Source: Marsupella aquatica (taxonomy: Eukaryota; Marchantiophyta). From it: 64,000 nucleotides of DNA. Below the pieces are notes generated by a model, which was not told the origin of the DNA, did not search any database, and saw only the letters and a program-made list of their open reading frames with translations. A program made the position numbers and the translations under genes. Location of the stretch: contig OZ316891.1 in NCBI GenBank assembly GCA_973895155.1, positions 22,568,001 to 22,632,000 of the forward strand, written 5' to 3'. This document shows, piece by piece, positions 11,936-23,619 of this stretch. Position 1 is the stretch's first letter; each line of letters starts with the position of its first letter.

Positions 11936-12030
11936 TGCATTGGAGACTTTGGAGCCTTCTTTTCTTCGAGAGCGAGTGAGAGTATTTGGAGCCCTCTTTC
12001 TTCGAGACCGATTTGTGAGGGAGTGGCCAG

Positions 12031-13950
12031 ATGTTTGCTGAAGTGGAGTTTGAGTGGACGGTTCTGGTGCAGCCCGATGCCATGAGAAGCAGCGCCCACA
12101 TTCACAAAGCGGTGGTAAGCTTTCTCTGCTTTTGCCTCCTGATTTATTCGCTCTTTGCCCAACGTCTGACCCACAACAGAAGAAAGAAAGAAAGGAAGAA
12201 AGAAAATCCTTCATTCTAGCGAAAGAATCTATATCTGAATATTGGTAAATTGATTCATGTGGAAGCCTTCTAAAGTACCCTCTGTTTTCAAGAAGACCAA
12301 GACAGGGAATCTTGAAATATGTGCTACATTGTGCGAGCATTTCAAACTCGTGTATGTACAGTAGCTGAAGGGGACGCCCTCTACACTGTAGAGATTGATT
12401 TATAACTCTGCTCAGTTTGCAACATCTAAATCCGTGCCGGGGTGGCGACAATCTTGTCCATTGGGTGACGGTGAGCTTCAGTCTTACAATGAGGAAAAAC
12501 GAAGACACAGACGAAACCTTTGAAGAAAACTTTGGACTGGAGACCAGGACTTTTCCCCTCCTCTTTCCCGCCTTGGTACTAGCAGGGGCCAAATCGAAGG
12601 AACCAAATGGAAGGAACCATTTCTTTCAGTGGGAGCCGAGCGGGTCACCTAGACCCCGTTGTCTGATTAGTATTCCCCTTGTTTTGGTACAGATTGTGGC
12701 ATTGCTCAAGGATTTCCAGGACGTGAAGTGCACGGCACAGCATGGATATCATGTTGCCGTCACTACCCTTGAGAGCATCGGCGAGGGAAGGATTTGGGAG
12801 CGGCGGGCATGCGCTGCGTTTCCCGTCCGTTTTCGATGTATCGTGTTCAACGTCTTCAAGTCCGAGCACGTCTTCTCTGTCGTCACGGAGGTGTAATTTT
12901 TCTCTACTCGAATCCCATTATCATCCCTTTTACTTTCTAATACTGGATTTCAAAGACCGCGAGTCTGTTTTCTTCCCCTAACGGATGCATGTGAGAGATT
13001 GTGAGATTGGTCGTCCTGGCCTTCAGAACGGGAAGAGAGAAGGTTGGTATGGACTCTTCCAAGCAGTAGAATCACTAAGGTAGAAAGCCAGAAATCGAAT
13101 GGACTTCACATTGGACTTTCGCCCTCCACACAAAAAAATCTCGACCTCGGCGTCAACTGTCTGAAATTCGTTACCGAATTCTGAAGGCATCTGACATCCT
13201 TGGGTTGGTGAGGACCAGATAGCTATAGTGGAAAATGCCGAAATATTTCATGAAGGACCTTGTAATCAAGCGACTGGAGTATTGCCTTGACACTAGAGTA
13301 AGAGAAACTGATGCATATATTGTGGAGCAAGAGAAATTAAAGCGTAAGGTGCAGGGGAATTGAAATTGAGGGAGAAGTATCATGGAGTTATTGTATCAGA
13401 AGAAGGTGTACCATAGAATCACAAACTGAAGCATTCAGTAATTATACAGTCTCAGAAACTGAATTAGGAAAACTGTGCACTAATGTATCGCAAGGTACAA
13501 AACCTGAACTGCAATGTACATTCTGTGTGGCAGGCAGCGTCGTCTGGAATTTCGTCGAGATGTGGATGCTTCGAAAATCTTTTCATCTCACCAAAATTCT
13601 TGGCAGAGTACGAGGTTTTGAGCACGGAGATCGATGGTCTAGAAGTAACCAAGTGGCGGCATTGCATAAACGGAAGCACGATAAAGAAAGGCGATGTGAT
13701 TCGAGTGCAAATCTTGGGCACCAAGTGGGACCCTTCTGAACGAGGATTGTCTGCGGTGGGCACTCTCTCTGGCGTCGATGAGAGGTGGCAGAAAGCAACG
13801 CCCAAAGCCAATTTTGAATCAGAGAGCTCACGGAAAGTGGCTGGTGATAGCTCGTGGGGAGACCCACTGCCACAGGAGGATGATATCGAGGCTTCGGGAT
13901 GGGGAGACCCAATCACCAATGAGGAGGGTGATCATGGCGGATGGGCCTGA
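12031..13950 (+). CDS. NRPE7: RNA polymerase IV/V subunit 7 (RPB7-like) with WG/GW tail
   Basis: Three exons, 12031-12114, 12693-12890 and 13534-13950, all joined in phase 0 with GT-AG introns, give 232 residues. The chain starts MFAEVEFEW, has GYHVAVTTLESIGEG in the N-terminal RPB7 fold, and then an S1/OB-like half ending near residue 179. GYxVAVTTL and IGEG match the Pol IV/V-specific paralogues (NRPD7/NRPE7) better than Pol II RPB7. With subunit 4 this protein forms the stalk of polymerases that drive RNA-directed DNA methylation. The Arabidopsis protein ends about where the fold ends. Here about 53 further acidic residues follow, with tryptophans at 202 (WG), 217 (GWG) and 231 (GW), resembling an Argonaute hook. 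Whether it serves Pol IV, Pol V or both cannot be told. The exon model is unconfirmed but every boundary fits. Confidence 0.85.
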
Positions 13951-15780
13951 CATGTCTGTCATACACTTAGCTGATTAATGAACAAAAGCAGGCCGCATCG
14001 GAGTTGCCTCTCAGGGACAGGAAGGCCGCCTCTGGTGCAATTCAATCCCGAGAGGCTCAGACTTTTTGCGCATTTCTGCTCTCCGAGAAGGTTGGATCTA
14101 GTTTATGAAATCAATCCTTGTGCCACCCCATTACGCCTCCCTCTCAAGGCCCTCCAGTGTATTCTGATGACGATCATTTCTCTTACCTCCTTGAAAAAGG
14201 ATTGGTGGGAGATGGCAGCCGATGGAGGGATCCGCTCAATTTGGCTACAAATGTGTACCTGATATCTCAGATATCTAGGTACTGTTGTTCGCACCGAGAA
14301 TCTCTGCAAAGGTGCTGTAGCAGGCCACCAAGCTGTTCATAGTGCAACCTTCGGACAACACCTTCTGTCATAAGCTGAAATCGAGTCGGGAATATGCAGT
14401 TTGTTCTATGGAGGGTGCTTCGGTTTTACGAGGCACCATTTCAAGAGAGATATGCGCTACCTACTCCTTACTTCCTTATCACATCTTTTTGTCAAGATTA
14501 CTCGCATTGCAACACCAGGCACGGTGTTTAGGATAGGGAGTGGCAAATATGCCAATGGACTGTTTTGGGAGGCTTGGCAGATTTTGGAGACCATATCACC
14601 AATTGAGATCTGGTAGAGTAGGGGCCTCTATTTCTAGTCAACGACCGGATGTTAGAACTGCTAGATCCTGATGAGACTGTATTGTCCCCTAAGAAATCAA
14701 TGACCTGCTTTCCTCGTGCTGTTGTGAGGAAAGTAAATACCCTTTGGATGCTATACCTGGACACCATGAGTTTGTAAGACAAAAAGATGAAGGGTACTCG
14801 TCAGGGAACAAATCAAGTCTGGAGTTTAGGGATCTGGAAGTCTGTAAATTTTCTGGTCAGCTCCTTCAATGGCCAACCGTGCCCTCTGTACCAGACTATT
14901 CAAGGTCTTCATCTGGGTACTCCGTCTGCAATGTCAGTGTAATGTATTTCTAAATTCGCGTTTAAGCTTGGGGGTTGATTTCATTACCCCCGAGCCTGTC
15001 GAGGTAGGACACTGCTGGCAGACAGGGGAGGTTTTTTGTCAGGAAGGCCCAATAGTTTGTAGCTTTTAGGTAAGGCATGGTTGTTTTGATGATCTTGGAG
15101 CCTGTCAATGTTTCCCATCGATCACTCTTGTCAGTACACGTTCATTTTTCATCCATCGTGGAGACTGGCCTTCGTCATTTCTGCTCCGCCCTTGTTCCAC
15201 AATATATGGATAATTGGGTATATAGGACTCGAAGCAGGAGAGGAAAGTTCACAGACATGAGTACAAACACAATTGCTCGAGGACACAATCGGCTCCACCC
15301 CTGCGAAGTTTGGTGGAGTCTTATGAACAATATTCCAATAGAGTGCCTATGAACAGAGTTATGGACCACAATCACAACTGTGCGTGGACTGTCGAGAAGG
15401 TGCTTAAAATATGTCCAAACAGAAGAAATAGTTGAGCTTCCATTTAATACAGAAGGAGGTGACACACCTGGAGAAACAAACTTACAGAATTATCTACAGT
15501 ACCGACAAAGCGAACTAATCACGTAATGGTCGAGAATAGAAAACAGCGACGACAGAAATAATAAGGCAGAACGAGACCAATATCTCCAGCAGCAGACGCT
15601 GTCAAGGAACACTCAGGTGCTGATGTAGGAAAGTAGATTGGAGGTTCAGCTTCAAAGATGAGTGTCCCAAGTGGTTCGGAGCTTTCATGTATACATGAAT
15701 GCTTGCAAGGGTGCAAAGAAGAAGTGGAGATCCGACACTGATTAAGCATTACGACACGTCTTCATAGAAAGGTTTGTCGC
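13951..15780. other. Intergenic DNA between NRPE7 and the SOX-like gene
   Basis: This holds the 3' UTR of the subunit-7 gene and the 3' flank of the oxidase on the other strand. Short frames occur (for example 14121-14342 on the plus strand, which looks faintly protein-like), but none has a recognisable domain or clean splice context. No repeat stands out. Confidence 0.4.
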
Positions 15781-17719
15781 TCAAACCCCCAAAGCCCCCA
15801 GTTCATGTGTCACAACGAGTGCGTTAAAATTTTTGGAGTTACCATTTGTGCTTTTCCCAAAACGCTGCAGACTGAAATGCGACAGCCAACTTCCAGATTT
15901 ACCTCCCGAGGCAGCTCCAGTGAGAGCCAAGTCGGCCATGATTCTGCCCACTATCGGTCCCATCTTGAATCCATGCCCAGAGAAGCCACCTGCAACTAAA
16001 ATGTCTGGGCAGGACGGGAGGGAGTCCAAGATGAAATCCTCGTCCGCAGTCATGCTGTAGAGGCATCCCTCTGCCAGCACCGGTGCTTCGTGCTTCACCT
16101 TCCCCTTGAACGTCGCTGCTATCCAGGGAGACACGGTCGCCTTGAGCATGCCCAGGTCTGGAGCGACCGTCCGTTTGTCGGGGTTGCACGGGTGGCCCGT
16201 GTGGTTGCTCACTTTGATCATCCCGGGGTACTCGATCGCTGGAGTTCCATAGATGAAAGGCACGTCGTAGCAGACGAAGACTGGGAATCCACCCACTTCC
16301 GTGTACAAATGGGCCTCCGAGTCGTCTGCCACTGACCAATAAGCATATGTAGTATGCAGTGGTGTGATCGGTAGCTCCTTCCCTGACAATTGACGGAAAG
16401 AAGCTTTCAGTTCCATCTCCACTTTTGTAGGTAAATCCACTTGTCCATTCAATGAGTATTCACTGAGCGTTTGTGGAAATCAGACGATTGAGTCTGATTT
16501 GGAGTTCTCCTGCACTCGCTGTTCAGATTTTGTGATATGTGACACTTCTGATCGAGGCAAAAGTTGTGAACCATTTGCATCCTCGTGGACTCACATTAAT
16601 TCATGTATTCTTGCTTTTCTTCATTCGTTCGTCCATTTACTCATTTCATTTGTCGTTCATTCATTCGTTCAGTGAGAGCTAGAGCTAGAGCTCATCATGC
16701 GGGAAGACTGGCAGTCCTTCATTCATTCCTCATCTGACTGATTGTTTGCTGGATTCTGTCAGAACAAGTGCTCATGCCGTGGGAAATTTCGAGGTCTGGA
16801 ATTGGCATTTGATTTCTTGTAAGCCCTTAATTTGTTGCCATCTGAGAAGCATGACTATTTCTCTCTTTCGTTGTTCTTTCCTCCTACATTTGGCCTTGGA
16901 CTTTCTGAGTCTTACTCTCAACTTTTTTGTGAATAAGAACCACATGACATAGCATTATGCGGTGCGCACCCGAAGAGAAAAGGATACTGAACAAATAATA
17001 GAAGAAAAGATAGCACGAGCATAAGTTAGGAGCTCTGACTGACCTGTGACTTGCGCCACCAATTTCCCCATCCAAGGACCTCCAGCGAGAACGCACTTTC
17101 GTCCCAGAGCATTTCCTCGGCTTGTGCTTACGACAACTCCGTCAGTTCCGTCCAGGGACGAATTGGGAGTGATTTTCGTGACTTTCGCTCGATCTCGCAA
17201 CGTTGCTCCGTGTTTTGCAGCGAGCGATAGGAACATGGCCACTGCTTTGGATGCGTGTATTATTCCTCCTTGCTTGGTATAGACCCCATGCCAGTCTTCG
17301 GCGATATGAATCACGCGGAACCGATCCAGGACCTCCGCTGGATTCAAAATCTCGTGCTCGACGTTGAGTTTCTGCAGAGATTTCACCACCGACGCCAGAC
17401 TTGCGCTGCTCTTGGGGCCGAGATCTAGTCCTCCTGATCTAGTGTACACGGCGTAGCCAGCGTCCTGCTGAGCTTCTTCCCAAAGCGAGTAAGCCTCGAG
17501 CATCATCTCGACGTAGTACTCCTCCGGGTAGGATATGCGGATGATCCGCGACTCCCCGTGAGATGAGCCTCGGTGGTGCAGGAAATTGTATTGCTCCAGA
17601 AGGAGCACCGATTTGCCTCTCTTCGCGAGCTCATACGCCGTGCAGGCGCCCATGATCCCTGCTCCCACGACCACCACATCGTAGACACCGGACACCTCTT
17701 CTCCGTGCAACGATTTCAT
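15781..17719 (-). CDS. SOX: Sarcosine / L-pipecolate oxidase-like flavoenzyme
   Basis: Two exons on the minus strand, 17719-17044 and 16382-15781, joined by a GT-AG intron of 661 bp in phase 1, give 425 residues. The N-terminus holds the FAD dinucleotide-binding motif GAGIMG (19-24) with the ribose-binding Glu at about 42. Near residue 332 is CLYSMTADEDFILD, the cysteine that holds FAD covalently in monomeric sarcosine oxidases. GGFSGHGFKMGP closes the FAD site. The family oxidises secondary amino acids such as sarcosine or L-pipecolate, releasing hydrogen peroxide, and is peroxisomal in plants. The C-terminus here (LGALGV) is not a type-1 peroxisomal signal, so location is open. The ATG at 17719 is chosen because the residues upstream of it in frame do not resemble the family. 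Confidence 0.88.
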
Positions 17720-20033
17720 TGTATTCTCGCAAATTGACGCACCGCAGGTCAATAGCAGAAGCTGTGGGTCCACTGAATGGCTCAAGTGCTCCCACAACAA
17801 CACTAAGATGTTGCAATTCAAGCTTCGAATGATTCACATTTGGACAATGTCATGCGACGCAAAGATGCAACTCTCGCTCGCGATCTTTCGAAGGCCCATC
17901 GATCCAAATCGTGCAATTCCAACATCGAGCATGTCTGTCAGCATGAGCATCTATAGCTTAGCACACTGCGGACGAAGAGAAAGAAAAAACAAAACTCTGG
18001 CGTTCACCGGGTTCTAAATTGCGCCCACTACGCCAGAACTCGTATACATGTGTTTCGTTCGAAATCTACAGCAGCAATTACGAATGTGTTTTGTTGCGCA
18101 TGCACGAAAGTTTTCAGTACCAAATGCACTGTCACCCTACACATCAGTCTGATCAATTGACTGATGAAAAGGACGTCACAAAATCAACACAGCAAATCCC
18201 TTCCTATTCATCGAGGTTGGCCACACAATCAACGAAAGGCAAGTTTGGTTCCCGACATTCGAAGCACAAGGAACTCAGGAACAAGTAAGGTACGAAACAA
18301 TGCACAGCCCTCTTGCTCCTCCCTCACTAAATAGCGTCTCCATTTCCTGCCATTCTCATCGTTATATGACCCAGGCAAGTTGACACTCATCAATGGCGTG
18401 TGAACACGGAACTGTGTTGAACTCTATGTCAGGGAAGGGAACAAATATACTTGGACTTGTCTGCCACAGGGAGCTAGGCGACGGAAATGATGGTGGGAAG
18501 AAAACAAGCCCCTAGACTGATGAATGCAGTGCAGTACTGAAATAAGCTGTCGAACGGAATCTCTTTCCAAAAAGCAACGGTACCCTGCGTGCCTACGTAC
18601 GTCCGCGCATTTTCAGAGAGTACGGAGAGTCCCACATCCGCAAATGTAGAAAGCTCAAGCTATAAACTAGCTACAGTAGAGATTGCAGTTAAAGGTCCGG
18701 TGCTTCCTATGCAAAAAGATCATAAGTCCTTGCCTGAGGGGCGGGATATTTGCATCGAGAGATTACACGTTGATATGCTGTTCAGCCAACAATCGATGAA
18801 GCAGTACACACAAGTACTTCAAAGAATTTGAGTTCGCGACGAAGGAGTTTATGAGGGAAATGATACAGCAGACAAACCGGGAAGCTTTGGACATACGAAT
18901 CACTGGCATTTAGACGAGGCACCTGGTAGAATGGATTTCGGTCCAGTACAGTGCATATTTCGTGAAGAGTACTAGAGCGCGGACCACTCCACTGTTCATA
19001 GTACGACTAGAGTCGGAAGAAAAGTGGTGGAATGGAATGACACTGCTGAAAAGAGGAATTCAAAGCCTCGAAATTCCTTTACCTTCAAGTATTCGCTTTC
19101 AGGCTTTGGCTTAAAATCTCCCTTAGAATTCGTCTCTCTGCGCAGCGAAGAGATTGAGCAACTTCAGTAGTTGACTCAGTTGACGTACGTGGAAAAGAGA
19201 AGAAAATTAACGCGCTGCAAAGAAAGGTTTTCTAAAAGATACTCACACCGAAGGAACGACTTCAGACTCTCCAACCACATTCATGTAACCGGAGCCGGTG
19301 GAGCCGGTGGAGGAGCACAAGTAACCCTCCTGTTCAAACGAGTTCACAAGTCACAATTCCAAGATTCGAAGTGGGCGATATTTCGTTTTGCTAAAAAATA
19401 TCTGCAACTACAGCCAGAAAAGACCGAGGCAAAGACTGAAAGAAGTTGCTGAGACACGGAGTACCATTTACGAACCCACCAATCACAGTGCTTTCTGTTT
19501 ATCCACATACTCCTTCAAGGTAAGAAAAGAAATACCATTTATGAATGCACCAATCACAGTCCATTCTGTTTATGAACACAGTTCGGACTGAAGTTTCAAT
19601 CAGGAACGGCAATTGGACACTTCGAGTCTACGACAGCGTGCAAATTACGAAACACGAGAGGGCTCTATTGATTCTCGAGAGAATCTACGTACGACGTCCC
19701 AACGACCTTACTTTACACATCATCCAAGCAATGCGGAAGTAAGTGGGATGATTGAAGGTGCGCATTGGTCGATGTTCTGTGATNNNNNNNNNNNNNNNNN
19801 NNNNNNNNNNNNNNNNNNNNNNNNNNNNNNNNNNNNNNNNNNNNNNNNNNNNNNNNNNNNNNNNNNNNNNNNNNNNNNNNNNNTTCAAAGGACACGCTCA
19901 CGACGCTCATGCGAAGTTTCCTTACATTACGCTAGGGATGTCCTTGGATTGATTCTATGAACAGCGATGTGTATCTTGCGGTCCTTCCCGCGGAATGGAT
20001 GATACTATGATAGTTCCAGGCGAGCTAAAATGG
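17720..20033. other. Intergenic DNA between SOX-like and desulfhydrase genes
   Basis: No gene seen. A diverged direct repeat of about 55 bp (period about 70) lies at 19460-19590, sharing ACCATTTA and CCACCAATCACAGT-like blocks. Many small AT-rich frames occur. The assembly gap sits inside this stretch. Confidence 0.5.
19784..19883. other. Assembly gap (100 N)
   Basis: Exactly 100 N, the usual placeholder for a scaffold join of unknown size. The true distance between the flanks is therefore unknown. Confidence 0.99.
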
Positions 20034-21428
20034 CTATGATGCGTCTAATTTGAGTTGATACAGAGCTTCGTCGAGTTCAGGTTCAGCAAAAAGTCCGGGA
20101 GTCCATTTCATTCTCACAAGGGACTTGATGGCGTCCCGCAGAGTAAAGTAATCTTCCATGGCGTTGTAGAGTTGATGAGACACTCGTGCGTACGCCTTGA
20201 TCCCTGGACATTGTGAGACTTGATCAGCCAGTTGCTGATCTTCGTCTGGCACATAATGGAGCGGTACCTCAACATGGAATTTGTGTCGCAGAAGCGTTCT
20301 CAATTCCAATCCTTCCTCGAACGACCGAATATTTAGTGCGGGAGGTACTCCGACCATGACCATCGAGGTCACCATCTCTGGCGGGGTCCCTACGACTGTT
20401 CTCCACTCCCGAGCGAGCATTTTTCCTACGGTCAGAACCGAATTGTGATTAAAAGTTCTCACCAAGTCGATCCCGCCGAGCTCCTCAACAAATTCGACCG
20501 CTGAAGGAATCGACAAGATTGCCGAGTAGTCCCTGGTGCCTGTCCAATAGCATTCAGCATCTAATCCTTTGCCATACTGGCTCGAAACGACGGGGTGGTG
20601 AAGTCTAGAGAGATGCTGAGGTTTGCAGTGAAAGAACGCGACAGTGGGAGGAGTGAAAAACCACTTGTGAAGGTTACTTGAGTAGTAATCGGCGTCTATT
20701 TCTCGCACGTCTACCGAGACATTCCCGAAGGCGTGCGCCCCGTCCACGAAAACCTGCTCCACGCCATGACGTCGAGCTAGGGCTACCATTTCTCTCACAG
20801 GGAGCAAAACCGCAGGCATGGAGGTGATGTGATCGATCACAGCGAAACGAATCACCATGCCCGGATTCTCGTCTCTCAATTCATGAAGGGAATTTTGAAA
20901 ACATTTTAAAACTTGAGAAGCCGAAGAGACAGGAAAGGGGATCTTTGCATAAACCACTCGACCGCCTGCTTTGTTAATGATACCCTCCAAGCACGCCTTC
21001 ACAGCGCCGTATGCGAAATTCAGTAGTAGAACAGCATCTCCCTTTTGGAATCGTCCCTCCACGAAATCCCATACCAGGTCCTGAGCAAGCATGGCCACCG
21101 CGGTTGTGACATTGTCCAACAACACTACTTCCTCCACGCTGTCCGCGCCGATCCTCTCTGCAATGGCAGCTCGAGACTTGTTCGTGTCAATTTCCAAGTC
21201 ATAGTTGACGAAAGCGTCCGGCTGCTTGAGATATTGGGCCTTCCACTCCGCCTGTGCGGCTTGCACCAGCGCGGGGCAGCTTCCGAAGCTGCCATTGTTC
21301 AGCCGCGCCACTCCCTTCGCGTGGTGTGCAAACTGCCGGGCTCTTATGCCTCGCAACGACAACCCTGGCTGGAGAATATGTCCCCATGCCCCTCCTCCTT
21401 GCGCATCGGTGCCGACACCTTTGTCCAT
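20034..21428 (-). CDS. LCD: L-cysteine desulfhydrase-like class V PLP enzyme
   Basis: A 464-codon intronless frame from an ATG at 21428. The fold is the aminotransferase class V / isopenicillin-N-epimerase-like group. FAHHAKGVARLNNGSFG near residue 33, VDGAHAFG (229-236) and the PLP lysine K255 in SSNLHKWFF are all visible. YWTGTRDYS and YARVSHQLYN complete the active-site frame. The closest plant relative I recall is Arabidopsis L-cysteine desulfhydrase (about 450 residues), which splits cysteine to sulfide, ammonia and pyruvate and feeds H2S signalling. Length and order of motifs agree end to end. No transit peptide is obvious. A pentanucleotide run lies upstream at about 21610-21645. A substrate other than cysteine is possible, because this family is annotated loosely. 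Confidence 0.86.
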   Translation of the reverse strand: MDKGVGTDAQGGGAWGHILQPGLSLRGIRARQFAHHAKGVARLNNGSFGSCPALVQAAQAEWKAQYLKQPDAFVNYDLEIDTNKSRAAIAERIGADSVEEVVLLDNVTTAVAMLAQDLVWDFVEGRFQKGDAVLLLNFAYGAVKACLEGIINKAGGRVVYAKIPFPVSSASQVLKCFQNSLHELRDENPGMVIRFAVIDHITSMPAVLLPVREMVALARRHGVEQVFVDGAHAFGNVSVDVREIDADYYSSNLHKWFFTPPTVAFFHCKPQHLSRLHHPVVSSQYGKGLDAECYWTGTRDYSAILSIPSAVEFVEELGGIDLVRTFNHNSVLTVGKMLAREWRTVVGTPPEMVTSMVMVGVPPALNIRSFEEGLELRTLLRHKFHVEVPLHYVPDEDQQLADQVSQCPGIKAYARVSHQLYNAMEDYFTLRDAIKSLVRMKWTPGLFAEPELDEALYQLKLDAS

Positions 21429-21604
21429 TCATTTGCCTCCATCTCAATCTCGATGAAGTCAAACCAAGCAGGGAGCTACGGCTGCATGCTGCTGATCGGA
21501 TCCTCCTTTCCTATTGAAGCAAACAAATGGGTTCATGAACAAGTAGTACATCCACAGCTGCAGTCCGTATCGAGAAGCTAAAGCAACTTGTAGCGCGACA
21601 CGAA

Positions 21605-21645
21605 GAAGCTCCTCTTCTCTTCTCTTCTCTTCTCTTCTCTTCTGT
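21605..21645. repeat. (TTCTC)n microsatellite
   Basis: About seven copies of a CTTCT pentamer. It lies some 180 bp upstream of the desulfhydrase ATG, so it is probably in the promoter or 5' UTR of that gene. Confidence 0.9.
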
Positions 21646-21664
21646 CCGGGAGAAAGTTTACAGC

Positions 21665-21955
21665 AGAGCCATGCGCGTCACTAAACTTTGAAGCTCTCCG
21701 GTGAACCAAAACTTCGATAGTTCAGACTGCATGCTAATCTTCTACTGCAAAGCACCGGTCAAGTACACAACGATACATCCTTCTCGTATCGCGGCACGAC
21801 ACAGTCGACAAGGCTCTGTCTGCAAATTTAGTCCCGCTTTCCTTGCCGGGACTAAAATTACATCGGAGCCGTGCACCACACTAAACTTTGAAGCTCTGCG
21901 GTGAACGAAACCCCGATAGTTTAGACTGCATGCTTACCCTTCTGATTGGAAGCAC
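21665..21955. repeat. Diverged direct repeat, period about 200 bp
   Basis: Positions 21665-21760 and 21865-21955 are two copies of about 93 bp sharing ACTAAACTTTGAAGCTCT and AGACTGCATGCT blocks. The intervening 100 bp is different. Confidence 0.8.
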
Positions 21956-22014
21956 CGAAGCATCGTCCTCGTCCGCTCGACGTGCTCGCCGGAAGCAAAA
22001 TTGCGGGCGTGAGA

Positions 22015-22078
22015 ACAAAGATCAATAATCAACAGAGCTTCAGCTCACAAAGATCAATAATCAACAGAGCTTCAGCTC
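22015..22078. repeat. 32-bp tandem duplication
   Basis: Two adjacent perfect copies of a 32-bp unit beginning ACAAAGATCAATAATC. Confidence 0.95.
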
Positions 22079-22393
22079 ATTCCCGCATGTTTGTCGTCGG
22101 TCTGCTCTCCGCGGCGGAAGCAGAGCACGAGAGAACACATCGAGAAGCACAGAAGAGGCCGTAGCGCAGTGCTGCGACACCGCGCCACGCAATTGCGCGA
22201 TTCGATTTGTTACGGGGTTTCCTGAAGAGCTCGATGATCAAACTTTCTGCCCTTCGTGATGTTTTCCAACTAGCCTCATTTCTGTCTCTGAAGAGCTCGA
22301 TGATCAAATTTTCTGCCCTTCGTGATTTTTCACACGTGCTCTGTCCACCGTAAATAGTGTTACTATACAATTAGTGTGACCACCAAAATTACA

Positions 22394-22528
22394 GTGACTC
22401 CCACACTCAAGGGAGAGAATGAAAGAAAAGATGTTGTGGTTGGGATAAAGATGTCAAGGTGACTCCCACACTCAATGAGAGAATGAAAGAAAAGGATCTT
22501 GTGGTCGGGATAAAGATGTCAAGGTGAG
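22394..22528. repeat. 65-bp tandem duplication
   Basis: Two copies start at 22394 and 22459 with GTGACTCCCACACTCAA, and each ends in GATAAAGATGTCAAG. A third copy starts at 22524 but breaks off. Confidence 0.9.
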
Positions 22529-23363
22529 TAAAATATCATGTATAATTGGTGTAGTCATGTCATGATTGCAGATCAAAGCGTCATTTTGGTGCATGGTTGT
22601 TGTTGCGACAATGTTGTTATTGTGAAACTGATGTTGTTATTGTGAAACTGATGTTGATTGGGAGGGTGAGCACGTGGAGAGGGGTGGGGGGGGGAATTCA
22701 AGACTGGTAAGAATGTCCGGGCCATTGTGGGGCCTTGGTGGGGTTGTGGATGCTATGTGAAGGGAGAATATTAAATAAGTTTTTCTTGCCTCTCTATTTT
22801 CCCCTCTAGCTCCCCCATGCTCTCCCTTTCCTTCCTCCTGCTGTCCCCCCCCTTGCCCTCCTAGGGCCTAGTCCTTCCCCCTCCTCCTTTTCTTCCCTTC
22901 AACACCATTAAAATGAGGGAAAATTTGGAAAGAAAAGACAAATTTTACCTCCAAAAGATGAAATTCCCTTCTCATGAACGAAAACCAAAAACTTAGTCAT
23001 GTCTATCTACATCCCCTTTAGTGCTAGCTCCAAAATTCTCTCTCAAGTTCAACCTATGTCCACTTTAATACTCAAAAAATTTCAAACTTGTCAAAATGTT
23101 CTCAAAGCTATTTTCACTTTAATGCTCCATGCCGAGACAACTTTAATGCTTCATGCAGGAAAATACTCTAAGCAAGCTATAAAATAGCCACAGTAGCATA
23201 GTCATGTACTTGCATCGTCATGTACCCTGTCACACATACTATACCCTGCTATCTACCTAAAACACAATTGGATGCCCTTGTCAGTCAATCCAAGAGTTTA
23301 AAACAACCTTGCACAACATTTGATGGCAAACTATTGTTCCTTCCTTTTTCACTTTTGTAAAGG

Positions 23364-23579
23364 ACAAAAATTGGCGAGATTTGTTATTATAGTAGTAGAT
23401 TCTCAATCTGCCATATTCAAAGCAAACAAAATTGGCGGGATTTGTTGTTATAGTAGTAGATTCTCAAATTGCCATATTCAAACAAACACCTGCCTCGATT
23501 CTCTATGCAACTAGTGTGACAAACACTAACTGGAGTGTAAAGGACTATGCAACTAGTGTGACAAACACTAACTGGAGTG
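23364..23579. repeat. Two adjacent tandem duplications (61 bp and 42 bp)
   Basis: Positions 23364-23486 hold two copies of a 61-bp unit containing ATAGTAGTAGATTCTCAA. Positions 23503-23579 hold two copies of a 42-bp unit beginning CTATGCAACTAGTGTGAC. The two units are unrelated. Confidence 0.92.
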
Positions 23580-23619
23580 GCCAGTGTAGCCTGATTGTAA
23601 AAACCTTGCACATCAAAGG

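Noticed and set aside
11410-12174. 254-codon minus-strand frame over the 94-bp array
   Set aside because: Its apparent protein repeats come from the DNA repeats, and it overlaps exon 1 of the subunit-7 gene on the other strand.
12031-13950. Ordinary Pol II RPB7 or Pol III RPC25 as identity of the subunit-7 gene
   Set aside because: GYHVAVTTL and the IGEG block agree with the Pol IV/V paralogue, the Pol II hallmark segments of the S1 half are diverged, and the Pol III protein has a different C-terminal half.
14121-14342. Plus-strand frame that looks slightly protein-like just after NRPE7
   Set aside because: A stop lies immediately upstream, no acceptor or donor gives a joined frame with NRPE7, and no domain is recognisable.
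19613-19960. Open frames running through the N gap
   Set aside because: They exist only because N was translated as an unknown residue.
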